A stretch of DNA of 64,000 bases, taken from Vibrio gallaecicus (GTDB lineage Bacteria; Pseudomonadota; Gammaproteobacteria; Enterobacterales; Vibrionaceae). Below the pieces are notes generated by a model. The model saw only the letters and a list, made by a program, of their open reading frames with translations. It searched no databases and was not told the DNA's origin. The stretch covers positions 1,550,001 to 1,614,000 of the forward strand of contig NZ_AP025490.1 in NCBI RefSeq assembly GCF_024347495.1, given 5' to 3'. Made by a program: the position numbers and the translations under genes. This document shows positions 41,723-51,008 of this stretch, in pieces (the first letter of the stretch is position 1; each line of letters opens with the position of its first letter).

Positions 41723-41782
41723 GTGTCTATTGAAAATGAGTCTGCGATATAAAAAGCGAAGTGGCTTACTGCCTTTCATTTG

Positions 41783-42976
41783 CTACAGTACTTTACAGGC
41801 GAAACCTTTTAAGTAGAAACCTTCAGGGTAGGCTGTATCTGTTAAGTGGTCTGCAGCTTGTTCAAAGCGTTCAACAAATTTCACGCTGCGCTCGGCATCT
41901 AATGCCGCATCTGCAATGATTTTTTGGAACAAATCTGCTCCCATCAAACCTGAACAAGAATATGTAAGTAGGGTTCCACCTGGTTTAAGGATTTGCATGG
42001 CAAGCATATTAATATCCTTATAGCCATTCGCGCCTGATGTCAGGTTGTTCTTACTTGAAACAAATTTTGGTGGATCCATGATAACTACGTCGAACTTAGT
42101 ACCTTGGTCTCGGTACTCACGCAGTAACTTAAAAACGTCAGCATTCAAAAATACGGCACGTTTTTTTGAAATGTCGAACTTATTCAATTCGGCATTAAAC
42201 TTAGCTGTGTCTAAAGCTGGTTGTGATACATCAGCGTTAATTACTCGTTTCGCTTCGCCCTTTAAAGCGTATAGACCAAAGCCGCCAGTGTAAGAAAAAC
42301 AGTTTAGAACATCTTTGTCTTTTACATATTTCATTGCTTCTTTTCGGCTATCTCGTTGATCGAGGTAGAAGCCAGTTTTATGTCCGTCAACGATATCGAC
42401 GCTGATTTTTACACCATTTTCTTCGATAACTACCGATTTAGGTGGCTCATCACCATGCAATACCCCAACAGTTTGTTCTAGGCCTTCTTTTTTACGAACC
42501 GCCACATCAGAGCGTTCATAAATATTGCAATCAGGGAAGCAATGAACAAGAGCTTCAACTAATACTGGTTTGTTAAACTCAGCACCAGCGCTTAATAATT
42601 GGCATACAAGGTAATTTTGATACTTATCAATAGTGATACCTGGTAAGCCATCTGACTCAGCAGCGATTAGGCGATAACCAGTTAGCCCGTCACGTTCAAT
42701 AATGTCTTCACGAATGAGTTGCGCATTTTGGATTCGTTTAATGAAGAATGATTTATCAATTTCTTCTTTTTCAAAACTCCAAATACGAGCTCTGATCTGT
42801 GACGATGGAGAGTACGCTGCTTTAGCTAGCCATTTACCATTTTGTGCGAAAACATCAACAGTCTCTCCTGATTGAGGTTCTCCTTCTACTTTGTCGATAC
42901 CACGTGAAAAAACCCATGGGTGTTTACGACGAAGTGATTTGTCACGGCCTTTAGCTAGATAAATTGCAGGAATCAT
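41783..42976 (-). CDS. rlmI: 23S rRNA m5C1962 methyltransferase RlmI
   Basis: S-adenosylmethionine-dependent methyltransferase that makes 5-methylcytosine at position 1962 of 23S rRNA (E. coli numbering). The N-terminal PUA domain begins [23 protein letters not shown]; the Rossmann-like domain has [13 protein letters not shown] and the catalytic region has [12 protein letters not shown] and LLTYSCSG. Length is 397 residues against 396 in E. coli. Start: the frame is open to an ATG at 43039, but the internal ATG at 42976 aligns with the known N-terminus, so I use it. Neighbours: in E. coli rlmI lies beside yccX, tusE and yccA; here the same genes follow with a chemoreceptor inserted. No sign of damage. 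Confidence 0.93.
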   Translation of the reverse strand: MIPAIYLAKGRDKSLRRKHPWVFSRGIDKVEGEPQSGETVDVFAQNGKWLAKAAYSPSSQIRARIWSFEKEEIDKSFFIKRIQNAQLIREDIIERDGLTGYRLIAAESDGLPGITIDKYQNYLVCQLLSAGAEFNKPVLVEALVHCFPDCNIYERSDVAVRKKEGLEQTVGVLHGDEPPKSVVIEENGVKISVDIVDGHKTGFYLDQRDSRKEAMKYVKDKDVLNCFSYTGGFGLYALKGEAKRVINADVSQPALDTAKFNAELNKFDISKKRAVFLNADVFKLLREYRDQGTKFDVVIMDPPKFVSSKNNLTSGANGYKDINMLAMQILKPGGTLLTYSCSGLMGADLFQKIIADAALDAERSVKFVERFEQAADHLTDTAYPEGFYLKGFACKVL

Positions 42977-43045
42977 AGTCTGATCTTTTAGTTGAATTTG
43001 GAGGGGCTGTATTGTCGGGTAAGAAGGTAGGAAAAGCAAATAAGA

Positions 43046-43067
43046 AAGGGCTGTATGAACAGCCCTT
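43046..43067 (-). terminator. Terminator downstream of the chemoreceptor gene
   Basis: Nine-bp perfect stem AAGGGCTGT / ACAGCCCTT with a 4-nt loop. On the minus strand it is followed by a T-rich stretch and lies 29 bases after the chemoreceptor stop, so rlmI probably has its own promoter. Confidence 0.8.
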
Positions 43068-43096
43068 ATAGAGTAAAACGGGACTAAGGAAGAAGG

Positions 43097-44515
43097 CTAG
43101 GCCTTTAATCCCGTTAATAAGCCTTCCATTGAGTCACTTTGTGAGCGAAGACGATCAACGTTGGAATTTGTTGTGCTGATCATTTCGCATACGTTATTAG
43201 ATTGATTACGAATCTCTTCAACACTATGTGCAATGTTATCTGCAACAACGCCTTGTTCTTCAGCTGCTGTAGCAATTTGTGTACTACTATCAGAAATCGA
43301 TTGGTTTTTCTCAGCTAACGAACCAATTTCAACATTTACCTCAGACATTAATGTTTGACCTTCATTTGCATTTGAAACGGTCACTTCCATTAACTTAGTA
43401 AGAGATTGGCTGTTACGTTGTAGCGCCTCAATCATGGTTTGAATTTCAACCGTTGCTTGTTGAGTTCTTCCTGCTAATGCACGGACTTCATCAGCAACTA
43501 CAGCAAACCCACGACCTTGCTCACCAGCTCGCGCAGCTTCAATTGCAGCATTCAATGCCAATAAGTTAGTTTGCTCAGAAATAGCGTTGATAGTGGTAAC
43601 CACTTCATCGATTTGAGCCGCATTCGCATCAAGCTCTTCCACCGCTTGAGAGGCTGATTGAATTTCAGTCGATAGGTTTGAAATGGAATTTAAAGTATTT
43701 GAAACCTTATGCTGACCACTTTGTGCGACGCTTTGAGCATCCATGGTCTGATTGCTTGATTCGTGTGCTAAATTCGCTACTTCGCGGATTGTTGAAGCCA
43801 TTTCTTCCGTAGCACTTGCAAGTCCATTTAAATGTTCTTGTTGAGTATTAGATATAGCAGAGCTCTGTTGTGTGGACAGGTTTAAATCAGAACTGATCTG
43901 CTGCATAAGAGCGACAGATTCTTGGATTGATAGCACCATTTTTTGTTCGCGATCAGCAACTTTATCGATAGTAATTGCGATTTCACTAAATTCATCACGA
44001 ACCGAAAAGTAATTCATCCTACTTGTTAAATCACCATTGGCTAGCGTATTTAAAGCCTTGTTCATTGAGAACATCGCTCCACCGATGAATGTCATTATGT
44101 AATAAACACCTAGTGCAATAAGAGAGAGTGTTACGGCAATAAGAGTAATTTGCGTCGTCGATAATGATGTCCATAAGTTTTGCTCATAATTGGCAACTAA
44201 ACTAAATGCACCGTTCATTACTGATACTGAGCCTACACCATACCCAAATGTAATACTGTCTGAGTTACTGATTAAAGCGCCTACCTGGTCTTTTGATAAT
44301 TGCCCAGCTTCAATAAGCCCTTTCATCAATAAAAGTTCATCCTGATATAAGTGTGCAAGTAATGAGTCAGCTGCGTTATCAAGAACTAAAGTTAATATGA
44401 TGAGAGCAATTAAGGGAAGGATGAAGAGCAGGTAAAACTTTTCTTGGATCTTTAAGTGAATAAGGTACTTATCGATCCAGCGGAATGGTATTTCTTTCAT
44501 AATTATTATTCTCAT
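43097..44515 (-). CDS. Methyl-accepting chemotaxis protein
   Basis: Inner-membrane chemoreceptor that signals to CheA/CheW. The first transmembrane segment is around residues 28-48 ([19 protein letters not shown]), followed by a small ~70-residue periplasmic loop, a second membrane segment around 122-145, a HAMP region and a long cytoplasmic coiled coil. The signalling hairpin is textbook ([18 protein letters not shown], then [18 protein letters not shown]). The periplasmic part is too short for a dCache or 4-helix sensor, so the ligand cannot be named; membrane or interface sensing is possible. Start: ATG at 44515 has GGAA 5 nt upstream; ATG at 44500 is an alternative. It interrupts the rlmI-yccX neighbourhood on the minus strand and is divergent from the acylphosphatase gene. 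No C-terminal pentapeptide tether for CheR is evident. Confidence 0.92.
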   Translation of the reverse strand: MRIIIMKEIPFRWIDKYLIHLKIQEKFYLLFILPLIALIILTLVLDNAADSLLAHLYQDELLLMKGLIEAGQLSKDQVGALISNSDSITFGYGVGSVSVMNGAFSLVANYEQNLWTSLSTTQITLIAVTLSLIALGVYYIMTFIGGAMFSMNKALNTLANGDLTSRMNYFSVRDEFSEIAITIDKVADREQKMVLSIQESVALMQQISSDLNLSTQQSSAISNTQQEHLNGLASATEEMASTIREVANLAHESSNQTMDAQSVAQSGQHKVSNTLNSISNLSTEIQSASQAVEELDANAAQIDEVVTTINAISEQTNLLALNAAIEAARAGEQGRGFAVVADEVRALAGRTQQATVEIQTMIEALQRNSQSLTKLMEVTVSNANEGQTLMSEVNVEIGSLAEKNQSISDSSTQIATAAEEQGVVADNIAHSVEEIRNQSNNVCEMISTTNSNVDRLRSQSDSMEGLLTGLKA

Positions 44516-44521
44516 TTTTGT

Positions 44522-44540
44522 TCCACTTGTGAGAAGTGGA
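44522..44540. promoter_or_regulatory. Inverted repeat between the chemoreceptor and acylphosphatase genes
   Basis: TCCACTT-GTGAG-AAGTGGA, 7-bp perfect arms around a 5-nt centre, lying in the ~75-base divergent gap just upstream of the chemoreceptor start. It could be an operator or an RNA hairpin in the chemoreceptor leader. No regulator can be named. Confidence 0.4.
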
Positions 44541-44590
44541 TGAATAGATATTGAGAATTATATCACCCTTGTAAATTACGGAGCAATATT

Positions 44591-44884
44591 ATGAATTCTA
44601 TCCGTTCAAAAATTGTCGTTTCTGGCAGAGTTCAAGGCGTGGGTTTTCGATATCACACTCGTAGAATTGCTTTAAAGCTTGGGATTCGAGGTTATGCCAA
44701 GAACCTCATTAACGGGAGTGTTGAAACTTTAGCTATTGGGAGCCAAGAGAATATATCTGAATTACGTAACTGGGTGAGTATTGGACCTGAAAGGGCGGCT
44801 GTTGAAGCGGTTGATTTACTGGAAGAAAAGGAGTTAATTGAAGGTGGTGTTGTAAGAGGCTTTGAGTCATTTACGATACTGTAG
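44591..44884 (+). CDS. yccX: Acylphosphatase
   Basis: Small cytosolic enzyme that hydrolyses the carboxyl-phosphate bond of acyl phosphates. The 97-residue protein has the full family signature: GRVQGVGFRYHT with catalytic Arg20, and GYAKNLINGSVE with catalytic Asn38. ATG at 44591 has GGAG at 44580-44583 with 7 nt spacing. It lies beside tusE and yccA as in E. coli, but on the plus strand, so it converges on tusE. The stop codon sits inside a strong hairpin. Confidence 0.94.
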   Translation: MNSIRSKIVVSGRVQGVGFRYHTRRIALKLGIRGYAKNLINGSVETLAIGSQENISELRNWVSIGPERAAVEAVDLLEEKELIEGGVVRGFESFTIL

Positions 44885-44896
44885 CAACAGTATCGT
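44873..44896. terminator. Hairpin over the acylphosphatase stop codon
   Basis: Ten-bp perfect stem ACGATACTGT / ACAGTATCGT with a 4-nt loop, overlapping the TAG at 44882-44884. There is no U-run after it on either strand, so it may stabilise the 3' end or block convergent readthrough from tusE rather than act as a classical terminator. Confidence 0.5.
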
Positions 44897-44926
44897 ACAG
44901 GTACTATTTAAATGAAGTACTTAATC

Positions 44927-45256
44927 TTACAAGCATTTTGCAGGCTTAGGTAGCCCCGCTAATTTAGTCGCTTGTTTGGCAGGACCCGTTTTAAACAACT
45001 TAAATAAATATTTGCTGTTCCCTTTTTCTGGACCATGAGCTTTTGCCATCGCTTTAACAAGCATACGAACCGCTGGTGAGGTATTGAATTCCTCGTAAAA
45101 ACTTCGGACAAAATGGACCACTTCCAAATGAGCTTCAGTAAGTTCAATACCTTCATCTTTGGCAAGTATCTCAATCATGCCCGCTTCCCACTGCGTCGAG
45201 TCTAACAGGTAACCCTGAGCATCAGTTTTTATTTGTTTGCCGTTATATTCAAACAT
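44927..45256 (-). CDS. tusE: Sulfurtransferase TusE (DsrC family)
   Basis: Last protein of the Tus sulfur relay: it accepts persulfide sulfur from TusBCD and delivers it to MnmA for 2-thiouridine synthesis at tRNA position 34. The 109-residue sequence has the DsrC/TusE fold pattern ([23 protein letters not shown] written in part as [10 protein letters not shown] and [14 protein letters not shown]) and the invariant penultimate cysteine at the very end (KPAKCL). It lacks evidence for the second conserved DsrC cysteine near -11, as expected for TusE rather than dissimilatory DsrC. ATG at 45256 follows GGATTAAAC. It shares the minus strand with yccA but a strong terminator lies between them, so it is likely transcribed alone. 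Confidence 0.93.
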   Translation of the reverse strand: MFEYNGKQIKTDAQGYLLDSTQWEAGMIEILAKDEGIELTEAHLEVVHFVRSFYEEFNTSPAVRMLVKAMAKAHGPEKGNSKYLFKLFKTGPAKQATKLAGLPKPAKCL

Positions 45257-45341
45257 GTTTAATCCAGAATCAAATTAGCTATTTAAAGTAGGGTACATGG
45301 CCAAGATCACTTTTCTCAAGAGATATTGTATTTCTAGATAC

Positions 45342-45371
45342 AAAAAAGCCCAAGAGGGAGGCTCTTGGGCT
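45342..45371 (-). terminator. Terminator of yccA
   Basis: Ten-bp stem (45347-45356 with 45362-45371) followed on the minus strand by six T's at 45342-45347. It lies 25 bases downstream of the yccA stop. Confidence 0.9.
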
Positions 45372-45395
45372 AGATTTATTTAGTAATGGATGTAA

Positions 45396-46061
45396 CTAGT
45401 CGTCGCTATTCATGATGCCTAGAATGCTTAGTAGGCTGATGAAGATGTTGTAGATTGAAACGTACAGGCTAATCGTTGCTGAGATGTAGTTAGTCTCACC
45501 GCCACGAATGATGCTTTGCGTAGTTAGCAAAATTACACCAGTAGAGAACAGGATAAACATACCGCTCATCGCTAGTGAAAGTAGTGGCATCTGTAGGAAG
45601 ATGTTAGCAACCATACCAACTAGTAGAACAACGAAACCAGCCATTAACATACCGTTTAGGAATGAAAGATCGCGTTTAGTCGTTAGTGCATAAGCAGACG
45701 CTGCCATGAAGGCTAGTGCAGTACCGCCAAGAGCGGTTAGGATGACATCACCCATACCAGCGCCAACATACATATTCAGGATCGGACCGATTGTGTAGCC
45801 AAGGAAGCCTGTAAATAGGAACGTAAATACAAGACCCATGCTGTTGTCGCGGTTCTTTTCTGTTAGGAAAAGTAAGCCGTAGAAACCCACAAGCATGATA
45901 ATTAGACCTGGACGAGGAAGGTTCATCGCCATAGATACACCTGCCACAAGAGCAGACCAAAGTAACGTCATAGAAAGTAGAGCATAAGTATTACGCAGTA
46001 CTTTATTGGTTTGCAAAGCGCTCTCTTGAGATGCTGTGCGTGAAAACATAGGGCTGTTCAT
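45396..46061 (-). CDS. yccA: Bax inhibitor-1/YccA family membrane protein
   Basis: Integral inner-membrane protein of 221 residues with about seven hydrophobic segments, the standard length and layout of the BI-1/YccA family. In E. coli YccA is a substrate and modulator of the FtsH protease and can protect jammed SecY. Family-like features include the early LRNTYALLSMTLLWSALVAG segment and the C-terminal SLYVSIYNIFISLLSILG segment ending in acidic residues (MNSDD). ATG at 46061 has GAGGAAG immediately upstream. It is the last gene of the yccX-tusE-yccA neighbourhood and has its own terminator. Confidence 0.93.
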   Translation of the reverse strand: MNSPMFSRTASQESALQTNKVLRNTYALLSMTLLWSALVAGVSMAMNLPRPGLIIMLVGFYGLLFLTEKNRDNSMGLVFTFLFTGFLGYTIGPILNMYVGAGMGDVILTALGGTALAFMAASAYALTTKRDLSFLNGMLMAGFVVLLVGMVANIFLQMPLLSLAMSGMFILFSTGVILLTTQSIIRGGETNYISATISLYVSIYNIFISLLSILGIMNSDD

Positions 46062-46277
46062 AATCTTCCTCGTAAGGTGACTTCAATAGTTATTAGTACA
46101 TTTATGGGGCTGAAAGTTCGAAAAATCAAGTCTTTCATTCCTTTTGTATATTTAAAATAATAATCAAAATAGTAGGTTAAGTGTTTCTCAATATGTAACA
46201 AAGTGTTGCTAGGGTTGATGTGCCACAAATGAAACGGTTAACAATGAATTATTTTGCAATTGATACATTAACAACAA

Positions 46278-46299
46278 AGAGGCGACCGAAGTCGCCTCT
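46278..46299 (-). terminator. Terminator of the aapJQMP operon
   Basis: Nine-bp stem AGAGGCGAC / GTCGCCTCT with CGAA loop, followed on the minus strand by a T-rich stretch, 22 bases after the aapP stop. The rest of 46062-46321 holds the yccA upstream region and no gene. Confidence 0.85.
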
Positions 46300-46321
46300 G
46301 TATTATCATGATTATATCACA

Positions 46322-47086
46322 TTAGTGATGCAGGATTTGGCTCAAGAAGTTTTGAGTTCGATCTGATTGTGGGTTTTCAAAGAAGTCTACAGGGTTATTT
46401 TCTTCAATGATTTCACCGGCATCCATGAATATAACCCGATCAGCTACCTCTTTAGCGAATCCCATTTCATGAGTAACACAAAGCATAGTCATGCCTTCTT
46501 CTGCTAACTCCACCATAACATCAAGTACTTCACGAACCATCTCTGGGTCGAGTGCTGACGTTGGTTCATCAAACAACATTACCTGCGGGTTCATACATAG
46601 AGATCTTGCAATTGCTACACGTTGTTGCTGACCACCGGACAGTTGCCCCGGGAATTTATCTGCTTGCTCAGGGATTTTTACACGCTCAAGGTATTTCATT
46701 GCGATGGCTTCGGCTTCACCCTTTGGCATCTTCTTAACCCAAATTGGAGCGAGCGTACAGTTCTCTAAAACCGTTAGGTGAGGGAACAAGTTGAAATGTT
46801 GGAAGCACATTCCTACATCACGGCGAACTGCCTCAATGTTTTTTAGATCTTCTGTTAGCTCATTGCCTGAAACAAAAATGTGACCTTTTTGGTGTTCCTC
46901 TAGGCGGTTGATGCAACGAATCATCGTCGACTTACCAGAGCCAGAAGGACCACAGATTACAATTTTCTCGCCTTTCTTTACTTCTAAGTTGATATTTTTA
47001 AGTACGTGAAACTCTCCGTACCACTTGTTCATGTCTTTTAACTCGATCATAAGACCTTGTGAGTTGTTGTCTGATTGCTGCGTCAT
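46322..47086 (-). CDS. aapP: General L-amino-acid ABC importer, ATP-binding protein AapP
   Basis: ATPase of a polar amino-acid importer (HisP/GlnQ/AapP family), 254 residues. Walker [10 protein letters not shown] is at residues 46-54, the signature is [15 protein letters not shown], Walker B is [14 protein letters not shown] and the H-loop is [12 protein letters not shown] at 47086 has AAGGA upstream. It is the last gene of a four-gene minus-strand operon, following aapM by about 20 nt. The operon layout J-Q-M-P, with two long permeases of different length, is what distinguishes AapP from GlnQ. Confidence 0.94.
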   Translation of the reverse strand: MTQQSDNNSQGLMIELKDMNKWYGEFHVLKNINLEVKKGEKIVICGPSGSGKSTMIRCINRLEEHQKGHIFVSGNELTEDLKNIEAVRRDVGMCFQHFNLFPHLTVLENCTLAPIWVKKMPKGEAEAIAMKYLERVKIPEQADKFPGQLSGGQQQRVAIARSLCMNPQVMLFDEPTSALDPEMVREVLDVMVELAEEGMTMLCVTHEMGFAKEVADRVIFMDAGEIIEENNPVDFFENPQSDRTQNFLSQILHH

Positions 47087-47108
47087 AATACGTCCTTGAT
47101 CTTGTTAA

Positions 47109-48206
47109 CTATCGTTTGTGACCGGTGTGAAGTCTATTTTCTAGCCATATCGAATATCTCGACATGCCGAAACAGAACACCCAGAACACTAACGCGACAA
47201 ATACATAACTTTCTGTTGAATACCCAAGCCACTCTGGGTCGGTATTCGCTGCTTGACCAATACCCAGTACGTCAAACATACCGATAATTAAAACTAGACT
47301 TGTATCTTTGAACAGCCCGATGAAAGTATTCACAATTGATGGGATTGTGATTTTCAGAGCTTGTGGAAGGATGATTAGTCCTGTCTTTTTCCAGTAACTT
47401 AAGCCTAAAGCATCGGCAGCTTCATATTGACCTTTTGGAATGGCTTGAAGTCCACCTCTAATTACTTCCGCCATATACGCAGCACTAAATAGCACCACAC
47501 CAATCAAAGCTCGGATTAGCTTATCTGTTTCTGTGCCTTCAGATAAAAATAGAGGCAACATAACCGAAGCCATGAATAGAACAGTAATAAGAGGTACACC
47601 ACGCCATATTTCGATATACACGGTACACATACTGCGAATTATCGGCATTTCAGAGCGTCTACCTAGTGCTAAAGCAACACCAATAGGTAATGAAACAACA
47701 ATCCCGACAAGCGCGATAATCAGTGTGACGAGTAAACCGCCCCATTTGTGAGTATCGACAACTTCAAGTCCAAAGACTCCGCCATAAAGTAAAGCTGCAA
47801 TAATGAATGGGTAAATGTTTACAAAAAATAACCAGATCCAAATACGTTTAGGGGTTTTTTCGTAAGCAAGCAAAACCACGAATATCGCAAGAGTGATATA
47901 AAATAGACGAGGGCGCCAAAGTTCAGCTTCTGGGTAAAACCCATACATAAACTGATCCCAACGAACACTAATGAAAACCCAACAAGCGCCTTCACTTGTA
48001 CAAGCATCACGAGTTGTGCCTATCCAATCTGCGCTAATAATTGCCCAATCAGCAACCGACCACAAAAGTGACAGTGCAAAGTAAGCAAGAACGACAGTAA
48101 CAACACTGTTTACTGGACCATTAAAAAGATTCTTTCTTAACCAACCGACTGGGCCGACAGTATTTCCTGGTGGCGGAAGGTCTGGTTGAAATTGATGTAT
48201 GCTCAT
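47109..48206 (-). CDS. aapM: General L-amino-acid ABC importer, permease AapM
   Basis: Inner-membrane permease of the HisMQ type, 365 residues. It has a long N-terminal extension with extra membrane segments and then the conserved core, with the EAA loop EAADALGLSYWKKTGLIILP that docks on AapP. Start: ATG at 48206 lies 1 nt after the aapQ stop and uses the GGAG embedded in the last codons of aapQ (7 nt spacing), so the two are translationally coupled; an in-frame TTG at 48227 inside aapQ is less likely. It forms the translocation heterodimer with AapQ. Confidence 0.92.
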   Translation of the reverse strand: MSIHQFQPDLPPPGNTVGPVGWLRKNLFNGPVNSVVTVVLAYFALSLLWSVADWAIISADWIGTTRDACTSEGACWVFISVRWDQFMYGFYPEAELWRPRLFYITLAIFVVLLAYEKTPKRIWIWLFFVNIYPFIIAALLYGGVFGLEVVDTHKWGGLLVTLIIALVGIVVSLPIGVALALGRRSEMPIIRSMCTVYIEIWRGVPLITVLFMASVMLPLFLSEGTETDKLIRALIGVVLFSAAYMAEVIRGGLQAIPKGQYEAADALGLSYWKKTGLIILPQALKITIPSIVNTFIGLFKDTSLVLIIGMFDVLGIGQAANTDPEWLGYSTESYVFVALVFWVFCFGMSRYSIWLENRLHTGHKR

Positions 48207-48207
48207 C

Positions 48208-49413
48208 TTATCTCTCCACCAACGCAACTTTGCGGTTGTATATATTCATAAGGGCAGACGTTAATAGGCTTAATGTTAGATAAACACCCATAGTCATTGC
48301 GATCACTTCTATAGCTTGACCAGTTTGGTTTAGTGTTGTGCCTGCAAAAACAGAGACAAGATCTGGGTAACCAATAGCCATAGCAAGCGATGAGTTTTTA
48401 GTTAGGTTTAAATATTGACTGGTCAAAGGAGGAATAATGATTCTTAACGCTTGCGGGATAATAACAAGTTTAAGCGTACGAGATCTTGGGATGCCAAGAG
48501 ACATAGCGGCTTCTGTTTGACCATGACTTACTGCGTTAATACCCGAGCGAACAATTTCAGCAATGAAAGAGGCTGTGTATATGCTCAATGCAAGCATCAG
48601 TGCTGCAAGCTCTGGGATAATGCTTATCCCGCCTTTAAAGTTGAATCCTTTAAGTTCTGGGTAATCAGCTGAAATTGGCATACCCATGATAAAGTACATG
48701 ACCAAAGGTAAACCGATAATGAGAGCAGCTGCAATGCGACCCATAGGGGTTTGCTGTCCTGTAAGTTTTTGTTTGTTATTTGCCCATATGTTGATGAAGA
48801 TCGTAGCAATAATGCCTGCAATAAACGCCGCAATAACAATGTTACTCCCTGATTCCAGTACTGGACCTGGGAAGTACAATCCACGAACATTCAAAAAGAT
48901 AGCTTCGCCCAAACTCATACTATTTCGTGCAGATGGTAGTGCTTGTAACACAGCAAAATACCAAAAGAATATTTGTAGTAGTAGAGGGATATTTCGGAAA
49001 ATTTCTATATAGACTGCTGCAAAACGGCTGACGAGCCAGTTAGATGAAAGTCTTGCGATACCCATACTAAAGCCGATCACTGTTGCCAGGATGATACCTA
49101 GAACTGAAACCAGTGCAGTATTAAGTAAGCCGACTAAGAAGGTTCTTCCGTAAGAGAAAGTTTCATCGTACTCAACAAGGGTTAAGCCGATACCAAAACC
49201 AGCTTCTTGGGATAAAAAATCAAAACCAGTGGCAATACCACGGGCATCTAAGTTTGTTAAAGCGTTATTTACAATTGTATAAATGAACGCTACGAGAGCG
49301 CCTACCGCAATTATTTGAAAGACAACAGAGCGGAAAGTAGGGTTGTAAAGAAGGTTGGCGCTTTTAGGTTTAGGCTTTGCCTGGGATGGGGTGAGAGTTT
49401 CGTTAGGTTTCAT
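48208..49413 (-). CDS. aapQ: General L-amino-acid ABC importer, permease AapQ
   Basis: Inner-membrane permease of 401 residues with about eight hydrophobic segments. It is longer than HisQ/GlnP because of extra loops between the first and second halves, as in Rhizobium AapQ. The EAA loop is QTEAAMSLGIPRSRTLKLVI, followed by IPQALRIIIPPLTSQYLNL. The Shine-Dalgarno GAGG is about 11 nt from the ATG, longer than usual. It lies downstream of aapJ after a hairpin that may reduce its transcript level, and is coupled to aapM downstream. Confidence 0.93.
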   Translation of the reverse strand: MKPNETLTPSQAKPKPKSANLLYNPTFRSVVFQIIAVGALVAFIYTIVNNALTNLDARGIATGFDFLSQEAGFGIGLTLVEYDETFSYGRTFLVGLLNTALVSVLGIILATVIGFSMGIARLSSNWLVSRFAAVYIEIFRNIPLLLQIFFWYFAVLQALPSARNSMSLGEAIFLNVRGLYFPGPVLESGSNIVIAAFIAGIIATIFINIWANNKQKLTGQQTPMGRIAAALIIGLPLVMYFIMGMPISADYPELKGFNFKGGISIIPELAALMLALSIYTASFIAEIVRSGINAVSHGQTEAAMSLGIPRSRTLKLVIIPQALRIIIPPLTSQYLNLTKNSSLAMAIGYPDLVSVFAGTTLNQTGQAIEVIAMTMGVYLTLSLLTSALMNIYNRKVALVER

Positions 49414-49444
49414 ACTGCTATAACCTCAAATCCATTTAATAAAG

Positions 49445-49464
49445 AGGGCGGAAATTCCCGCCCT
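49445..49464 (-). terminator. Intra-operon hairpin between aapJ and aapQ
   Basis: Seven-bp GC-rich stem AGGGCGG / CCGCCCT with a 6-nt loop, followed on the minus strand by CTTTATTAAAT. It lies between the aapJ stop (49485) and aapQ start (49413). The U-run is imperfect, suiting partial termination or 3'-end protection, so that binding protein outnumbers permease. Confidence 0.7.
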
Positions 49465-49484
49465 AATTGATACTTTCTATTTTA

Positions 49485-50513
49485 TTAACGGATAGGTGGA
49501 GCGTACATAAAGCCGCCCGCATTCCAAAGTGCATTCACACCACGAGAAATCGCTAGTGGTGAACCAGTACCAACAGTACGCTCAAAACTTTCGCCGTAGT
49601 TACCTACTTGTTTGATTACTTGGTAACCCCAATCATCACTGATACCTAGAGCTTTACCTTTAGGACCATCTACGCCAAGAATACGCTTGATGTTTGGATC
49701 TTTAGATTTAAGCATTTGGTCTACGTTTTTAGAGCTAATGCCATATTCTTCAGCATTAATCATCGCTGAAAGTGTCCATTTAGCAACATTGAACCATTTG
49801 TCGTCATCTTGACGAACAACTGGGCCAAGTGGTTCTTTAGAAATGATTTCTGGTAGAACTTGTGCAGAAGATGGATCTTTTAGGTTCAGTCTAAGGGCAT
49901 ATAGACCAGATTGGTCTGTTGTTAGGACATCACAACGTCCAGCATCAAAACCTTTAGATGTTTGTGCTGCTGTATCAAATACTACTGGTTTGTATGACAT
50001 ACCATTATTACGGAAGTAATCGGCTAGGTTTAGCTCTGTAGTAGTACCTGATTGTACACAAACAGATGCGCCATCAAGTTGTTTAGCACTTGTTAGACCT
50101 AGATCTTTCTTAACCATGAAGCCTTGACCATCGTAGTAGTTCACACCTACGAAATTTAGACCAAGTGCTGTGTCACGGTGCAGAGTCCAAGTTGTGTTAC
50201 GAGAAAGAACATCAATTTCACCAGATTGAAGCGCAGTGAATCGTTCTTTTGCTGTTAATGGTACATACTTAACTTTTGATTTATCACCAAGTACTGCAGC
50301 AGCAAGAGCTTGACAATATTCAACATCGATTCCTTCCCACTCACCTTTTGAGTTAGGGTTAGAAAACCCTGGAAGCCCCGTACTTACACCACAAGTTAAT
50401 ACGCCTTGTGAAGTTACTTTGTCCAGAGTGCTTTCTGCCGCTGACGCAGATGTTGCCATCATTGCTGTTGAAGCAGCTACTACTGAAGCAAGAAGTGTGA
50501 GTTTATTTGTCAT
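49485..50513 (-). CDS. aapJ: General L-amino-acid ABC importer, periplasmic binding protein AapJ
   Basis: Solute-binding protein of 342 residues (SBP_bac_3 family). The signal peptide is MTNKLTLLASVVAASTAMMA..ASA and the mature protein begins near AESTLDKV. Typical motifs are TCGVSTGLPGFS, GIDVEYCQALAAAVLGD and LQSGEIDVLSRNTTWT. Start: ATG at 50513 has AGGAAGGA about 6-8 nt upstream, whereas the ATG at 50537 has no such site. It is the first gene of the operon. Family knowledge: binds a broad range of L-amino acids for uptake by AapQMP. Confidence 0.94.
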   Translation of the reverse strand: MTNKLTLLASVVAASTAMMATSASAAESTLDKVTSQGVLTCGVSTGLPGFSNPNSKGEWEGIDVEYCQALAAAVLGDKSKVKYVPLTAKERFTALQSGEIDVLSRNTTWTLHRDTALGLNFVGVNYYDGQGFMVKKDLGLTSAKQLDGASVCVQSGTTTELNLADYFRNNGMSYKPVVFDTAAQTSKGFDAGRCDVLTTDQSGLYALRLNLKDPSSAQVLPEIISKEPLGPVVRQDDDKWFNVAKWTLSAMINAEEYGISSKNVDQMLKSKDPNIKRILGVDGPKGKALGISDDWGYQVIKQVGNYGESFERTVGTGSPLAISRGVNALWNAGGFMYAPPIR

Positions 50514-50630
50514 TTGTATCCTTCCTGTATATTCCATGTAAAATCAAATATGCCTGAGCAAGTGTGCGAATAAAATTCTGTGTACGTGTTACTGTCGCGT
50601 TTACTTTTTGTCGTTGTTTTTAAATCACCG

Positions 50631-50645
50631 TTTGCATTTTGCAAA
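50631..50645. promoter_or_regulatory. Perfect inverted repeat upstream of aapJ
   Basis: TTTGCA-TTT-TGCAAA, 6-bp perfect arms with a 3-nt centre, about 120 bases upstream of the aapJ start. The size and symmetry suit a dimeric regulator site. The regulator is not identifiable from sequence. Confidence 0.4.
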
Positions 50646-50962
50646 TCCATAAGTTCGGTTTTTAAACAACTGTTTATAAGATTAGGAAAGGATTCGTAGT
50701 TTCACAAATGTATAATTTAAAAAGAATTTTGAGTGAAATCACAAATCCGAACACATTTAGAATGACCAAATGTTACGTGAATGTAAATAGTGCAACATCT
50801 CACACACTTGGTGCAACGAGATTTAGGGTTTGATATTCTCAAACGACTAGATATATATTCCAAATTAATGTCTATTTGCTGAAATAATGAACTCAACAAA
50901 TAGTGAAATTTGGTGATTAATTATTTTTAAACAGATCAGTTAACTGTGAATATGCTCCAAAT

Positions 50963-50991
50963 TTGGTAGCATGATTGAATAGTTATATAAA
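50963..50991 (+). promoter_or_regulatory. Candidate sigma-70 promoter of the CysG-like gene
   Basis: TTGGTA (50963-50968), 17-bp spacer, TATAAA (50986-50991). The predicted transcript would begin near 50998, keeping the GGAAG at 51001-51005 and the ATG at 51009, but not the upstream in-frame ATG at 50991. Confidence 0.5.
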
Positions 50992-51008
50992 TGAACTCAA
51001 GGAAGAAT

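Larger units (their letters stand above)
50514..51008. promoter_or_regulatory. Divergent intergenic region between aapJ and the CysG-like gene
   Basis: About 495 AT-rich bases. A 60-codon minus-strand frame (50717-50899) has no Shine-Dalgarno and no recognisable product, so I see no gene. The region must hold the aap promoter (not located) and the promoter of the gene at 51009. Confidence 0.6.

Noticed and set aside
50717..50899. 60-codon minus-strand frame in the aapJ upstream region
   Set aside because: No ribosome-binding site, odd composition rich in Cys/Ile/Ser, no recognisable family.
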